Positions 23,754 to 35,557 of a stretch of 64,000 bases of DNA are shown here, piece by piece. The translations under genes and the position numbers were made by a program. Positions within the stretch are counted from its first letter, which is position 1. Every line of letters starts with the position of its first letter. This DNA is from Papilionanthe hookeriana x Papilionanthe teres. Taxonomy: Eukaryota; Streptophyta; Magnoliopsida; Asparagales; Orchidaceae. The DNA is taken from NCBI GenBank assembly GCA_022702705.1, contig CM040432.1, positions 48,014,540-48,078,539 on the forward strand, in the 5' to 3' direction. The notes under the pieces were generated by a model. That model was not told the origin of the DNA and ran no database searches. It saw only the letters and a program-made list of their open reading frames with translations.

Positions 23754-24257
23754 TTGGGTTTAGATCTATCTCATCATGCCCCTACTAGATGTGGCAGATC
23801 CATCCTTTTTAAATGGCTGCCCTATAATGCTGATTGGTTTAAAATAAATATTGATGGCAGTTGGATTGTCACTGCACCTGGTGTTGGGGGTATAATTAGG
23901 GACTTTTTGGGCACTGTTATTTGCTACTTTGCTTCACCAATCTGTGCCACTTGTCCAATTGAAGCTGAATGTTGGGCTATATTATTATCTTTGAAGGTTT
24001 CCATTTCTTTCCACATTCATAGGTGCGTTATTGAAACTAATTCTATCATTCTTTATGATATGTTGTCCACTACTACTCAGCCTTATTGGAATCTGGTCTA
24101 TATTCCTAACAAAATTTTGCAGCTTATTAATCAATATCAATTAGATTTTAAACCTAGTTTCATTTTATGGGAGGCTAATGCTTCTACAGATTGGCTTGCT
24201 AAAAGAGGTACTAAAGATTTATTTGTGGGTATAAACCCTCCTTTTCTTGTAAAATAG
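23754..24257 (+). pseudogene. LINE C ORF2: C-terminal RNase H domain
   Basis: One open frame of 167 codons holds FKINIDGSWIV (first Asp), CPIEAECWAILLSL (Glu), CVIETNSIILYDML and WEANASTDWLAKRG. The second catalytic Asp, usually in ESDS, is Asn here (ETNS), so the active site is damaged. This is the longest intact piece of LINE C. It would remove RNA from the RNA-DNA hybrid. Confidence 0.82.
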
Positions 24258-24972
24258 TTAATTTTTGGTGACCTGTTGGATATGCCTTATATTCTTCCCT
24301 AAGCAAACTCTTTCCCATTATTTTAATCTTGTCTCTGTGATGGTTTCTTGTTGGATTTCGGTTTTCTTCTGTTGGTTGCAATTTATGTTTATATCCGATC
24401 TTTCTTTTTATATCATGTATACATGGTTATTGTTTTATGACCTTCTGTGGTCATTATCTGATGGGCTCGGTTGGATGGAGATGGACCTGAGGCTCTATGC
24501 GATATTATAGAATTTTGTTGGCTTTTTGGCAACCGACCTTCAACTGTTTACTCTCCTTGGTTTTGCTGTATTGTGGCCCTATTTGCTGCTCGGTTTGGAG
24601 ATTTCTGGGCATATCTTTAGAAGATTGGAAGTTTTTTGTCCCTACAGTACATTTTTCTTCTCAATACAGGGCGGCTGCTACTGGCCTTGTGGATTTTCAT
24701 TCATGCTCCTATGCTCAATTTCTTTTATGCTTGTGCTGGCTTCCTGGGTATCTCTATTTGCAACATTTCATCACACCAATTACTACAAATACTTTTGTAG
24801 TGGCTTCATCGCATCCTATTAACCTTGATGTCCTTTTCTTTTTGGTATACTTTAATTTTTCTTTCGGTATACATGTCATTTTGTTTCAGATTTTCTATGT
24901 TTTTGGTGTCGAGTTGTAATGTGGGAGGAGGAACCCCTAGGATTATTATGCATTTTTTTGCTTTTTAGATTT

Positions 24973-24976
<4 letters not shown>
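24258..24976 (+). other. LINE C 3' untranslated region
   Basis: About 720 bp of T-rich DNA between the RNase H stop and the (AT)n tail. The overlapping hydrophobic, aromatic-rich ORFs here (24265-24919) come from T-richness and are not supported as genes. Confidence 0.65.

Positions 24977-25029
<53 letters not shown>
24977..25029. repeat. (AT)n microsatellite at the end of LINE C
   Basis: About 53 bp of AT repeat at the junction between LINE C and LINE D. Confidence 0.9.
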
Positions 25030-25031
<2 letters not shown>

Positions 25032-25816
25032 ATATAAATATTTTATTAAAAATAATGGGAGAGTTGAAAGGGTTTCTTGATTTTTTCGGTTTTCAAGCCT
25101 TGATGATTGCGTTTTGGTAATCTCAAATCCATTCCTTATGGTGTTTATGACCGATTTTTGATCTCAAATTCTAGATTTCTGGTTTTCAGTGGCTGCTTTG
25201 ACTTGAATCAAATTTTTGTTTGATCAAGATTGCTTTTTTGTTTGGGTTTTTTTCTTTCGGGTTCTGTTTTTGCTCATCTATTCTTTGTTGCTGAAGGGTT
25301 TTTTTGTTGATGGTTTTCATTTTCTTGATATGGCTGCTGTAAAAGGTTGTAGTGGTGATCCTAATGTGGTGAATAATAGTTCATTTGCTGAGGTGGTTGG
25401 GTGTTGATTGGGTAATTCTTCTCTGGGTGATAAACTGGTTTTTCTGCAAGTTTATCACGATTCGTTGGTGGGTCGTACAAATTGTAGTTTTATCAAGAAG
25501 TGTTCAAAGAAGGCTGGCAAGAATGCAATTGTCTTTGCTGATGATGAAATTAAAAAGTTAGTAGATAATTACCGTTTTACTTTGATTGGTAAATTTCAAA
25601 TTGGTCATCCCAAGATGGAAATTATTCGCAGGGTGTTTGATGATTTTAAATTAATGGGAAGTTGGAAGATTGGTATAATTGATGGGCGTCATATTATGAT
25701 CCATCTCACGAGGGAAGAAGATTATGCGCAAATCTTTTCAAAGAAGCTTATGTTGATTGGTGAAGTTCATATGAAAGTGTTGAAATGGTCTATAGATTTT
25801 GACCCTACACATGAAC
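25030..25816 (+). pseudogene. LINE D: 5' region and first part of ORF1
   Basis: After a T-rich leader, ORF1 starts at about 25331 (MAAVKGCSGDPNVVNN). It has one TGA at 25405-25407 and continues in the same frame to 25816. The DUF4283-like part reads FTLIGKFQIGHPKMEIIRRVF, GSWKIGIIDGRHIMIHLT and VLKWSIDFDPTHE. It is better preserved than ORF1 of LINE C. The frame is cut at 25816 by the 27.5-kb retrotransposon and resumes at 53366. Confidence 0.85.
25812..25816. repeat. Target-site duplication TGAAC, left copy
   Basis: Identical to TGAAC at 53361-53365, immediately outside the other end of the 27.5-kb element. Confidence 0.93.
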
Positions 25817-28800
25817 TGTCGATATATTTTTTAGGTTATAAATTTAATTTAAATATATATATAATCTAGAAAATAGCATTTGATTTTTTGAAAATAATTT
25901 TAAATTTGAAAATTTTAAGATATGAAATCAAACCGATCTCACATCCCGAATAGTTTAAATAAACGAGCGTCGCGCACAAGCTGGTGTATCATATACAGAA
26001 GAATAGGCACACGTCTTGATGATGGGACTCGAATAAATAAACTAGAACATTTGTGACATCTCGTTTGGTCTACGAACCGATTTTATAAGTAGACAAAGTT
26101 CACTCAGCTTAATATGAAGGAATTAAGCGAGGGTTTATATCTACCAGGTTCTTAAAGTTCACTTATAAAGTGACCACTATAGTTAATTACATCTTAAATG
26201 ACGGGAATCGTTTAAGAAAACACTCGATAATGATCGAGTAGTTTTGCTTCTCGAAAATTTGAAGTTTAAGGTTTTCAAATAATTGGATTTTGGAAGTTTC
26301 AATAGGGAATGGATCAAATTTGGAACAGTTATTTTAGGGGTCCAAAGGAAGAGAAGTAAGGGATGTCACGTACCCGAAGTGAACTTCGGTGACTTCCCGA
26401 CTATCTATTATTTAGCTTAAATTTGAGAGTTTACTTAATGTTTTAATCCTGCGAATTTTAGTTAATTAGGACATATACTTGTATGATATAATCACACAAA
26501 TAGCCTCGAAGATGTGAGGGTTTATGTCGTATGGCATGACTACCTCGGAGTCTAAGACAGGTTAGGAGCTTAATCAGCATAATATGATTATACGAATGCA
26601 CAACGAAGAGTTGAGGATTTATGTTGCGCAATGCACTATGCTCGAAATTCTATGGCTTTGTTATTTAATCTTAGAAAAGTTTAGATGATGTAGACTCAAG
26701 TTTTCTTAATGAAAATGGCCGTCTTGCCATTTACTCTTCAAGCTCCTTTTGTTACGAAGGTTTAGTTTTAGAAAGTGGCGATCGAGATGAGAGAATTGTT
26801 TTGATTTAGAAGAGTCTTAAAGTTCAAATTCATTAATATTTTAATCAAAACAAATCTTAAAGTTGATTAAGCGAACCGATTAAGATCCAGCGGTTCCAGT
26901 CGTCCGGTATCACTTATTTTCATTGGATTCACTTAGTCGAATGAATTGCTTAAACTCAAGCTGAATGAGTTCCACACTTTCATTTAGGCACGTGAGAAAT
27001 CTCGTGTAGCAACGTGTGGGTTACATCATCAGAGGATTCCAGATCATCCGATGAGACGTTTTAATTTAGTTATAGTTGTAGTTTTGTTGTTACTGTTTGT
27101 GATTAAATTTTGAGTTGTTTTATATTTTGAATGTTGTGGAGGTGAATTTTATCTTGTGTTGATTTTTAATTTAGTTTTGGGTTTCGGTTGTGTGGCTACT
27201 CTAAAGGTTCTGATTTTACATACGAGGAGACATTCTTGTTTAACATGAGAATTTTACAGAAAGAAAGTACGACGCGAGTAAATAAAGCTGCAATAAAATA
27301 AAAGCGTACACAGTAAGCATCCATGCCATTTTCACTGCACTTAAAACACATATTAAGACATTTATATAATTTTAAGAAAATACTTAGGTAAAAGCTAAGG
27401 GAAGGTTACGGTTATCTACCAAAATCTAATCCTATTGTTAGTCAGTTCCTATGACGTCTAGGTTTTTTGTGTTTTGTTAATGATGATTTTCTTCACCAAA
27501 GAACAGTGAAGTTCCACTGTTCTTTGAAACATCTCATCAAGTTAGAGAAGTGCTCAGAATTGAATTCTGAACATCTTCTTAAACATTTTAGGGATTACTT
27601 TAAGTTTATTTAGTTTCATTGGAGTGGTGAATCAATCACTCGAGTTTACTCTTGCTTCGAGTGAATTAAGATGTTTGATTATCACTATAAGTGAAGTGAC
27701 ATTTCATTAAATTTTGATGATTTAAATTTAATCATATTGTTTTAGGTTGGATTTAATTGGTTTAATCTTCACATTTTTTAATTATGAATTGTTCTGATAT
27801 TACTTAATATTTCAAATTTGTTTTAAGTTTGTTCTCAAGTGATTTTAAACTAATTTTAATGTTTTAGATTCATTTTTAATTTGATTATTAAAGATTATTT
27901 CCTCTTTAATTATTAATTTCAATCATCATGTCTTTAAAGTTAATTAAGAGTTGAATATTATTGGAGTGATTCATTTAGGGATTTAAGATTAAAGAATTGA
28001 TATCTTCTTAAATTACATCCCTATTTTAATAATCCAAATTTTTAATTATCCTTCTAAAACTTAAATTGTTTAATTAATTAAGGTTTACTTTGAATATTTT
28101 CAAGGTAATTAATGGGTTTCTACATTTTAATTTCCCTAAGTTTCAATCATCCCAGAGAGAATTTAAGATCAAATATTTTATCCCCCCTTAGATTAAGCCT
28201 ATGATATTAATTAGGACTAAAATCCCATAATTACCTTTATGCCATTTTAAGCCTATTCACCTCATAACTCACTAAATTGAGCTCAAATGAATTTGAAATT
28301 TTTATGTCACTTCACTTACATGTCACCTAAGACCTTAGAGGAGATAATGTGATTTTTTTTATTTTTAATTTAATTTATATAATTATTTTTATGAAAAATA
28401 AGGGTTTTCAATGAAAGTTCAACAACATGACCAAAGTAAGGTTTCTGTCTTTAGGAAAATTTTGGGATGTTCATACTGACCAGAGGACCACTTTGACCAA
28501 TTTTGGTGATTTTTTGAATTATATTTTATTTATTATAATTATTTTAATTTTCAGGGTGTTAATTAATAATAAAATAAAATTAAAGTTGAAAAATAAATTT
28601 TATATTTTTCTTAAGTCTCTCTAACTTCAAAGAGTTCAGAGAAAATAAATTTTATATTTTTCTATTTTTTTTGAATTTTTATAATTATTTTAGTGAGAAA
28701 GGTTAAAAGTCCATTTTTTAATATTAAAAATTGTATTAAGCCTTTAAAATTCAATATCTTTTCTTAGGGACTTAGGAAAAATATTTGGTTGATTCCGAAG

Positions 28801-31800
28801 TGATTAGGAGACAGAATATGACATTTTTGTGAATTTTAATATTTTTGTGATTTTTATTATTTTTTAATTATTAAAATATTCAAAATGGAGTTAAAAATGA
28901 AAAAATTTGGAAAATTCTAATTTTAATTTTCTTAGACTCCCCTGATATCAAAGAGCCCACAAGACCAATTTGGTAAAGTTTTGAAATATATTTTAGGTTT
29001 TATGAATTTTTAAAGTTTAAAAGTGGCCATGTAATTTAAATAATTCATTTAGTGGGTTAAATCATTTTCAATTGACTTCAAATTTTTATTTGAGACTCTC
29101 TATATCCTAAGTGGTAGTGGAGATTTTATTTTAAGTGATTTTAATGTGTTGTTAATCATAATTAATTAAAACTCAATTTCAAGTGTTTAGGCTAATTAGG
29201 ATTATTTTTAAGGAATTAAGTTAAACCATAATTTTCTTAGGGCCTTCTGGTCATAAGATACCTCCTCTAATTTTCCTAGATTTTATTAATCAACATGCTA
29301 ATTATAGGAATTAAAATACCAAAATAGACATATAAATTTGGAAAATAAATAACTTGACATAGAGATGGCCTTTGGCCTTTGAAAATTCAAGGAATGTTCC
29401 AAGAACGAGAGAGCTATGAAAGCACATGTCTCATGCTGTAGTGAAATGTGTGTGTGAATGGAGAATTAAAATACTCAAATCAGTGTTTAATTAATTAATA
29501 ATTAAATATTCAACAAAATAAATTAATTCTTTTTTGACATTATTTTTCTCTGTTCACTGAGCAAGAGGGTATTTTTGTTTTATTTTTGTAATTTTTCTAT
29601 ACAAAGATGTGAATTTTTAAAGTTTCTGTTATTTAAATAAATAAGAAAATCCGGATTTCCCTACTTAAACCAGTCAGCGCCAACTCATCCTCGGCAGCTC
29701 CGAAGCCCCACGCGGCACTTTCTGATTGGTTGCCGCCATCTGACTTAGCGCCACGCGGCCCGCGGTTCATGTCCCGTTGATCCGTCCGGCACAATCCTAG
29801 CCATTCACCCGATACACAAACCATCCGACGGTCCCTGGTCATCGTCTACGACTGGTGCGTCCCGTGAGCCGTCCACCTTCTAACCCTAAGATGTCGCTCG
29901 ATACTCAACCAAATTACATGTTCTTGGGCTCTATGAATTCGTCTCGACAAGACGAACACATCTATACGACTATGATGCATTAAAATTAAGCCAAACAAAA
30001 TGGAGAATCCGTAGAAGCTTGGGAGGAAGAAGAGGTCAATATCTTTGCTCTGAGAAGTGAAGCTTTAATCAGAGAGTTGTGGCACCTTTGATTGATCCCA
30101 AGGAAGCTCCAAATGAAGTCTCTGGCTCTGATGAATTGTCCAGGTATGAAAGTGACCAAGGCCGATTTCAAGTTTTGATGGCTGGAGAGATTGGGTGGCC
30201 TGGTGAGGGGGCTTCCAGCTGGGAACTTCTTGTCCTTGTGCGGTGAAGGTGTGGGTGAGTTTAATTTGGTTTCTATGGAGGTTTCAGGGATGTCCTGTTT
30301 TGCTCTGAGATTGAGCTCAAAAATTGAGCTCGGCACCGTGGGGATGGAGGCGGGGAAAGCGGTGGGGTTCTTCTTCTGCAGGCTGGGAGAAGCTTTGGAA
30401 GTGATTTGGGGAGGTTACGGTTGAGAAATTTTTCAACACTCGCTCATGGCCGAAAGGTGGTGTTCAAATGGCTAGGGCCATGGGGTGCGAGCTAGGGCTC
30501 ACTTGAGGGGTGGATTCAGTTGCTTAGGTGGAGGGCAGTGGAGCTCCAAAGTTTAATTTGGCTGAGGTGGCCAATTGAGTGAGTTTGGGTGTGTATGGGC
30601 TAGTGATGGCTCTCATTTTCGACCCCCTCTGGCGGCTAAGCGGGCCGGCAAGGACAGGGGAGCTGGCCATGGGTCAGGTCCACCAAGGAGTAGGGTTTAA
30701 TGGTGATAAACCAGGCAAGGGGGATTTGGGGTGAGGCAAAAGGTGGATTTAACCATTTAAGGGAAGAGATCCCTTAAAATGGGGAGCTCTTAGACCATGG
30801 CTCACTTAGCTTGGGCTAGGTGGATCAAGGGTGGTTCCTAGGGTTCACTTGGTGGTTGTGGAAAGGTTGGTTTAGCCACACTTGGTTCAATTTAGTTTGA
30901 TTAGGCCATAGGTTTAAATTGGCTCACTTGGGTTTAGGTTAGGCTAACTTAGGTTTGGTTTTGATTTAGGTCCAACTGTCTTGAGCAACATTGTAGAAAT
31001 GATTTCCATGAAGAACTTTCATGAAGACATGGAATGGTTTTTAGTTCAATTGGAAGGTCAATTTGGTGGATTTTGGTTAAATTGGGTAAGGTTGGATCAA
31101 GTTGGGTTTAAATGGGTTTAAGGTGGGGTTTAGACCCAATTGAAAGTTTCAAATGGATTAGGGGAATGTGGTGAAGAGTTCCCAACATCAATTGGGAAGA
31201 AATTTTAGGATTTGGCTAATCAATTTGGTAGGTTTAGGACATGGATTCACTTTAGGCTAAAATGGGGTATTTTTGGTTTTCAAATAGATTTAGGTTAAGC
31301 TTAGGTTCAAATTGGGGCAATTAAAGGTTGTATAGGTTTCATGGGCATGTCATGGAAAGTTATGGATTGAAATTTGGGGGAAAAAAGTTGGTATTAGGTT
31401 AATTGGGGGTTTTGGATTAATTAGGCAAAATTGGGGATTTTGGATTTCAAATGGAATTGAACTCAAATGTGAATCAATTTGGACTTGTATTTAGTTTAGA
31501 TTGATAGTAGGGATGTTATATTAAAGTTTAGAATTGAAATTGGGCAAAATTGAGGTCAAATGGGTTGTTTTGGTTTGACATTGGGTCCATTTAGGTTAAA
31601 AATGGGTCAAATTGGGGATTTTGATAAAGGTGGGTTAAATTGGCAAATTTGGCCTATGGTGTAGCTAGACAAAATGAAAGTGGGAATATTTGGGATTTTT
31701 CGGAATTTTTTAGGAATTTTTGGAATTTTTGGAATCTTGAACTAAAAGGGTATTTAGGGTATTAAGAGGTTATTTGGAGGGTATTGGGGTATTTTGATGG

Positions 31801-32469
31801 ATTTAAGAGGTGGGAATTGTTTCAAAAAAGAGTTTTAGGACTTTTGGGAATTTTGGGTGATTTTTGGGAAATTTGTGAAGGGTTTGGTGGTTGTAGGGGT
31901 ATTTTAGGTAAATTTGGGTGGGCTTGAGGACCCAATGTCAAAACCAGGAATTTTCGCAAAAAAGGTATTTCATTATGGTTGGGAAGTGTATAAAAGCTTG
32001 GAGTGAGCCATGGACCAAGAAGTTGTTCATTTTCAACATCTCATATGTTGTTCCTAACCCTCTTAGCCAAGGGCTAGGGGTTTGGACTTAGCCACCTGAG
32101 TACTCTAATGAACCAGGAGTCAGGATTGAGTAAAGAATCTAATGATGGTTCAGGGTTTAGGATGAGTGTGGGAGAGCAGTGTGTGTACCAACCAGCCCTC
32201 ACCAAGACCAGGACACCCAAGGCAGTCCTAAGGTTTAAACATTCTATAGGAATTCTTCTTTGTCTTCTTACACATTGGTCCCAACCTTCCAAGTGATTTG
32301 GAGGTTGATGACCATCTATGTAGGATTCCAAAGAGAATCAAGATTTGGTTTGAATTTCCAAAAGATGGGTTCCATCTCGAGTCCTCTAGGATAGTCAAGG
32401 AAAAGTCTTATGGCTAGATCCTAAGCACTAAAAGGAAAGGAGAGGACCTCACCAAAAATGAGGTCAACA
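25817..32469 (-). repeat. Ogre-like 3' LTR (6.65 kb)
   Basis: It matches 46515-53360 end to end. Compared with that copy it lacks about 190 bp (present at about 48410-48600) and about 30 bp near 27890; both gaps lie between short direct repeats (atttcatt and attaaa). The promoter TATA box conserved in other copies is mutated here (ttcaaatg near 30460). The U3 part (about 30850-31950) is G/T-rich on the plus strand. A GC-rich block lies at 29670-29880. It has no credible gene. Confidence 0.93.
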
Positions 32470-32826
32470 AATGGATCCCCAATAGGTGTGGTGTGCTAAC
32501 CAAGCACACCGCGTGTATTGGTGCTGACTGAAGAAACCAAAAAAACTAACACAGACGTCTAAGTGACACACTTAGAACGAAGCAAAGAAAATTTCCCACT
32601 GGGGAGTATCGGGTAAATCTCCAAGACTGAAGATTACAAAACTCCTGTTGGGGAAACGAGGAGGTGCATTCCAGATCACAATATCTGGAGAGATTCGATT
32701 TCAAGTTCGTTTTCATTTTTATTTCAAGTTTTAATTTTGAGATTCAGATTGATTTGAGTTTCAATTTTGGTTGAAATTTGACTTAAGATTGATTTCGAGG
32801 ATTTTTCAGAGATTCTGGATTTAAAA

Positions 32827-33525
32827 TGAGAATCAGAACCTAGGTTCCAATCTCAAGATTACAAAGAGAACTGGAATTTAGGTACCAGCCTCGAAGAGAG
32901 AATCGAAATTTAAGTACCGATCGAGAAGGATGAGAATAAGAATTTAGGTACTGATCTCGAAGTGAGAACTGGAAGTTAGGTACCAGTCTCGGAAGAGAGT
33001 CGAAAGTTAGGTATCGACCTCGGAGTTTCGGGGTGAGAGCTGGAAGTTAGGTACCAGTCTCAGAAGAGAGTCGAAAGTTAGGAATCGACCTCGGAGTTTC
33101 AGGGTGAGAACTGGAAGTTAGGTACCAGTCTCGGGAGAGATTCGAAAGTTATGTATCGACCTCGGAGTTTCTGGGTGAGAACTGGAAGTTAGGTACCAGT
33201 CTTGGGAGAGAGTCGAAAGTTAGGTATCAACCTCAGAGTTTCAGGGTGAGAACTGGAAGTTAGGTACCAGTCTCGGGAGAGAGTCGAAAGTTAGGTATCG
33301 ACCTCGGAGTTTCAGGGTGAGAACTGGAAGTTAGGTACCATTCTCAGGAGAGAGTCGAAAGTTAGGTATCAACCTCGGAGTTTCTAGGTGTGAACTGGAA
33401 GTTAGGTACCAGTCTCGGGAGTGAGTCGAAAGTTAGGTATCGACCTCGGAGTTTCTGGGTGAGAACTGGAAGTTAGGTACCAGTCTCTGGAGAGAGTAAA
33501 AGTTAGGTATCAACCTCAAAGTTTC
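32827..33525. repeat. 71-bp tandem repeat in the 3' untranslated region
   Basis: Units beginning gagaactggaagttaggta start at 32964, 33035, 33106, 33177, 33248, 33319, 33390 and 33461, exactly 71 bp apart; the last is partial. Each unit is itself two related halves of about 35 bp (ggaagttaggtaccagtctc and gaaagttaggtatcgacctc). To the left (32827-32963) only degenerate half-units are seen. Tandem repeats just upstream of the 3' LTR are known in Tat/Ogre elements and can seed satellite DNA. Confidence 0.92.
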
Positions 33526-34070
33526 AAACAGACTTCAATTTGAAGAAGAATTGAAAGATTGAAATTGATGGATTCAGATTGAAATTCAATTCGAGTTTTA
33601 GATTCATTTCGCTTGTTTTAGTGATTCGATTTTATTTCTGTTTATTTAGAGTTCGTGTTAATTTGGAATTCGTTTTGACATTTATATTTTTAAAAGATTC
33701 TCGTTCATTTTCTTTTCTTTTCATTCTTCGTTTGAAGTTCATTTAACTTAATGGTGTTTCCCAGTCAATTTGCACAAAAGAGGTGAAGGACAAACACGAC
33801 CTGGTCGTTTCCATTCCAATTTGTTGAAAATAAATCACATAGTCTGATCCAAAACATGATGATATTTTCCTTGAAAATTCAGTATCTCATACAATCCTCA
33901 TAAATCCAAAACAGACTATGTAAGATCTATCCAAGGTTCTTCCAAAAAAGCATCTGTCGAAATCCATGTCTGAATGGTGAGACACATGGACAATAACATC
34001 ACCTTTCAAGCCACCCTTGGCAGGAATGTCGTTTGGATGTGCATTGGAGGTGTGATATTTTCCATGTAGC
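33526..34070 (-). other. Region between the AlkB ORF and the tandem repeat
   Basis: About 540 bp of minus-strand 3' untranslated DNA. A frame at 34216-33887 runs on past the AlkB stop but shares the AlkB bases in another frame and shows no family I recognise. Confidence 0.5.
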
Positions 34071-34843
34071 TCACGGCTCGTAGGGTCGAAGGCTCTCCAA
34101 CTCTGGATCTTGCTGAAAGTGGAAATGCATTTTGTTGTCGTCCATCCTCCTGAAAATGACGGAGATCCGCTCAACAGGCACGCCTGGAATGCAGTGTATT
34201 GATATGTCCGCTCCATTTCCTTTTAACACCAAGACGGAACCTACCGGTAGAGGTATCTCCACCGGCCCTCGGAATTCACCGAGGCCTGCTATCTGGAGGT
34301 CAAATCTGAACATGATGTTACACTGGTTGACGAAACACACTGTGCAAAAGGGTCTGACGAAGTCGTGATGATCTATGTGTGGCGGTATGCAGTCGCCTTC
34401 CTTGTATATGTTGATGATGCAGCTGTTGGGTATGCAATCTACATGCAATACCTTCCATGTCACCATCCTCCTTACAATCCTTTTAATGATTCTCGGCATT
34501 GGATCCACCTCACTGTGATGAAGTATCTCTGGTGGATTTTCCTTTCTATCGTTGGCGAAGTTGTAGCAACACCCGCACTGGATTGTAACTCTTCCTTTCC
34601 TTTTCATCCACTTTCGGGATTCAGAATAGGTCTTCTCCCTTAAGAACCAGCTCAGCCCATTTTCTGAAGCTCAATGATGCAGTCCACAATCTGCTGCTGC
34701 TCGTAATCTGAGAACACATCCGTATGCAGCTCAAGGCCTTCCAGGATATTGATCCTCTTTCCTCGGATTCTTTCAAAATATTCGAAGGTTTTCTTTTCAA
34801 CTTTCTGCAGTCTCTCTAGCTCGTATTCTGTAATTATTTGCAA
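34071..34843 (-). pseudogene. AlkB-type 2OG-Fe(II) dioxygenase, ALKBH9-like
   Basis: The main frame (34607-34071, 178 residues) is uninterrupted. It has NIY (66-68) and GDCIPPHIDHHD with the iron ligands H77 and D79, the third ligand H138 in SIHC, and the 2-oxoglutarate-binding RxxxxxR at R147 and R153 (RISVIFRRMD). GRVTIQCGCCYNFAND and PLPVGSVLVLKGNGAD are also strongly ALKBH9-like. The preceding frame (34843-34652) carries NILEGLELHTDVF and DCIIELQKMG, the usual entry to this domain. One TGA and one 1-nt frameshift at about 34630-34654 separate the two. Plant ALKBH9 proteins remove m6A from RNA. Host genes of this family have introns; this copy has none. It lies on the coding strand between integrase and the 3' LTR. 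A retrocopy that landed there by chance is the main alternative. Confidence 0.9.
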
Positions 34844-35557
34844 TCGGCGAGGTCTGGTAACGTACTATGGGATGTAAGGCTCAATCTCAGCACACTCTCC
34901 TATGTGTTTCACCTCCTCGTGGATAGTATCTATCAGGACATCCTCCGGGGTTGCTTTCGCAACAAGACTCTTCAGAATTGGTACATCTGCATGGCATCGT
35001 GGCGCCGATTCTATTTCTGCTCTTCTCGGGATTTCTTTCACCTTTTATGTTCTTCTTGGAGTTGATCTCCTCTTTTTTGGTTCCTGACTAACCAGATTCT
35101 TAGAAGTATTTGCAATGACGGTAGCAACTATATCTTCGTGTTGGTCCACTGCTAGCTTGTTCAGCATCCTGCGAATGCGGCGGATCTTGTTTCTTCATTG
35201 CATAGGAGTGAGAGTAGCTCTTCTTACCTCTTTAATTTCTGCAGGCACGGGGCTGACAAGCCTGCCTCCTGCTGTAGCAACCACGGTCATAATTTTCTTG
35301 TCTGCTCTAGTCATCTTAGCGGTGTTTACTTTCCTTTTCTTATTGGTAGACTGCTGACTCGGACCTCCCAGTCTCATCACTGTCTCGCTACGGAATTCTT
35401 CTCGGTTGATCGGGGTCTAATCAGTTTCCTCGTACTGTAACCCGGTCGTTGTGAAATCAAAGTCGATCTCAATCCCCCATCCTTCATCTTCTCTTCATTT
35501 GAGTGCTACACTCACACAATTCTTAAATTCAGAACCAACCGCCCGTTCGACATTTTC
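34844..35557 (-). pseudogene. N-terminal part of the AlkB-containing ORF
   Basis: Minus-strand frames upstream of the AlkB domain look coding. From 35557 the frame reads ENVERAVGSEFKNCVSVALK, a stop, REDEGWGIEIDFDF, a stop, then continues through 35380-35195. That part contains NKKRKV, close to a classical nuclear-localisation signal, within QSTNKKRKVNTAKM (about 35350-35310). A charged Lys/Glu-rich stretch (QEPKKEEINSKKNIKGERN, about 35080-35020) follows. I do not recognise a domain. The charged make-up resembles the disordered flanks of AlkB-type erasers. Three or more lesions are present. Confidence 0.5.

Larger units (their letters stand above)
18908..25029 (+). mobile_element. LINE C: nearly full-length L1-like element, decayed
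   Basis: The order is ORF1 (18908-20054), endonuclease, reverse transcriptase, zinc-finger region, C-terminal RNase H (to 24257), 3' UTR and (AT)n tail (24977-25029). Its 5' end coincides with the (AT)n tract of LINE B. Numerous stops and frameshifts break both ORFs. The RNase H at the C-terminus is typical of one lineage of plant L1 elements. Confidence 0.85.

Noticed and set aside
24265..24919. Overlapping hydrophobic ORFs that look like membrane proteins
   Set aside because: T-rich DNA of the LINE 3' UTR gives Phe/Leu/Cys-rich frames. No start context, homologue or conserved frame supports a gene.
32827..33525. Regular repeats as a CRISPR-like array
   Set aside because: The 71-bp units are directly tandem without unique spacers, in a plant retrotransposon 3' UTR.
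34071..35557. AlkB ORF as an ordinary host gene
   Set aside because: It lies inside a bounded retrotransposon with a perfect target duplication, lacks introns, and has no promoter or 3' end of its own that I can see.
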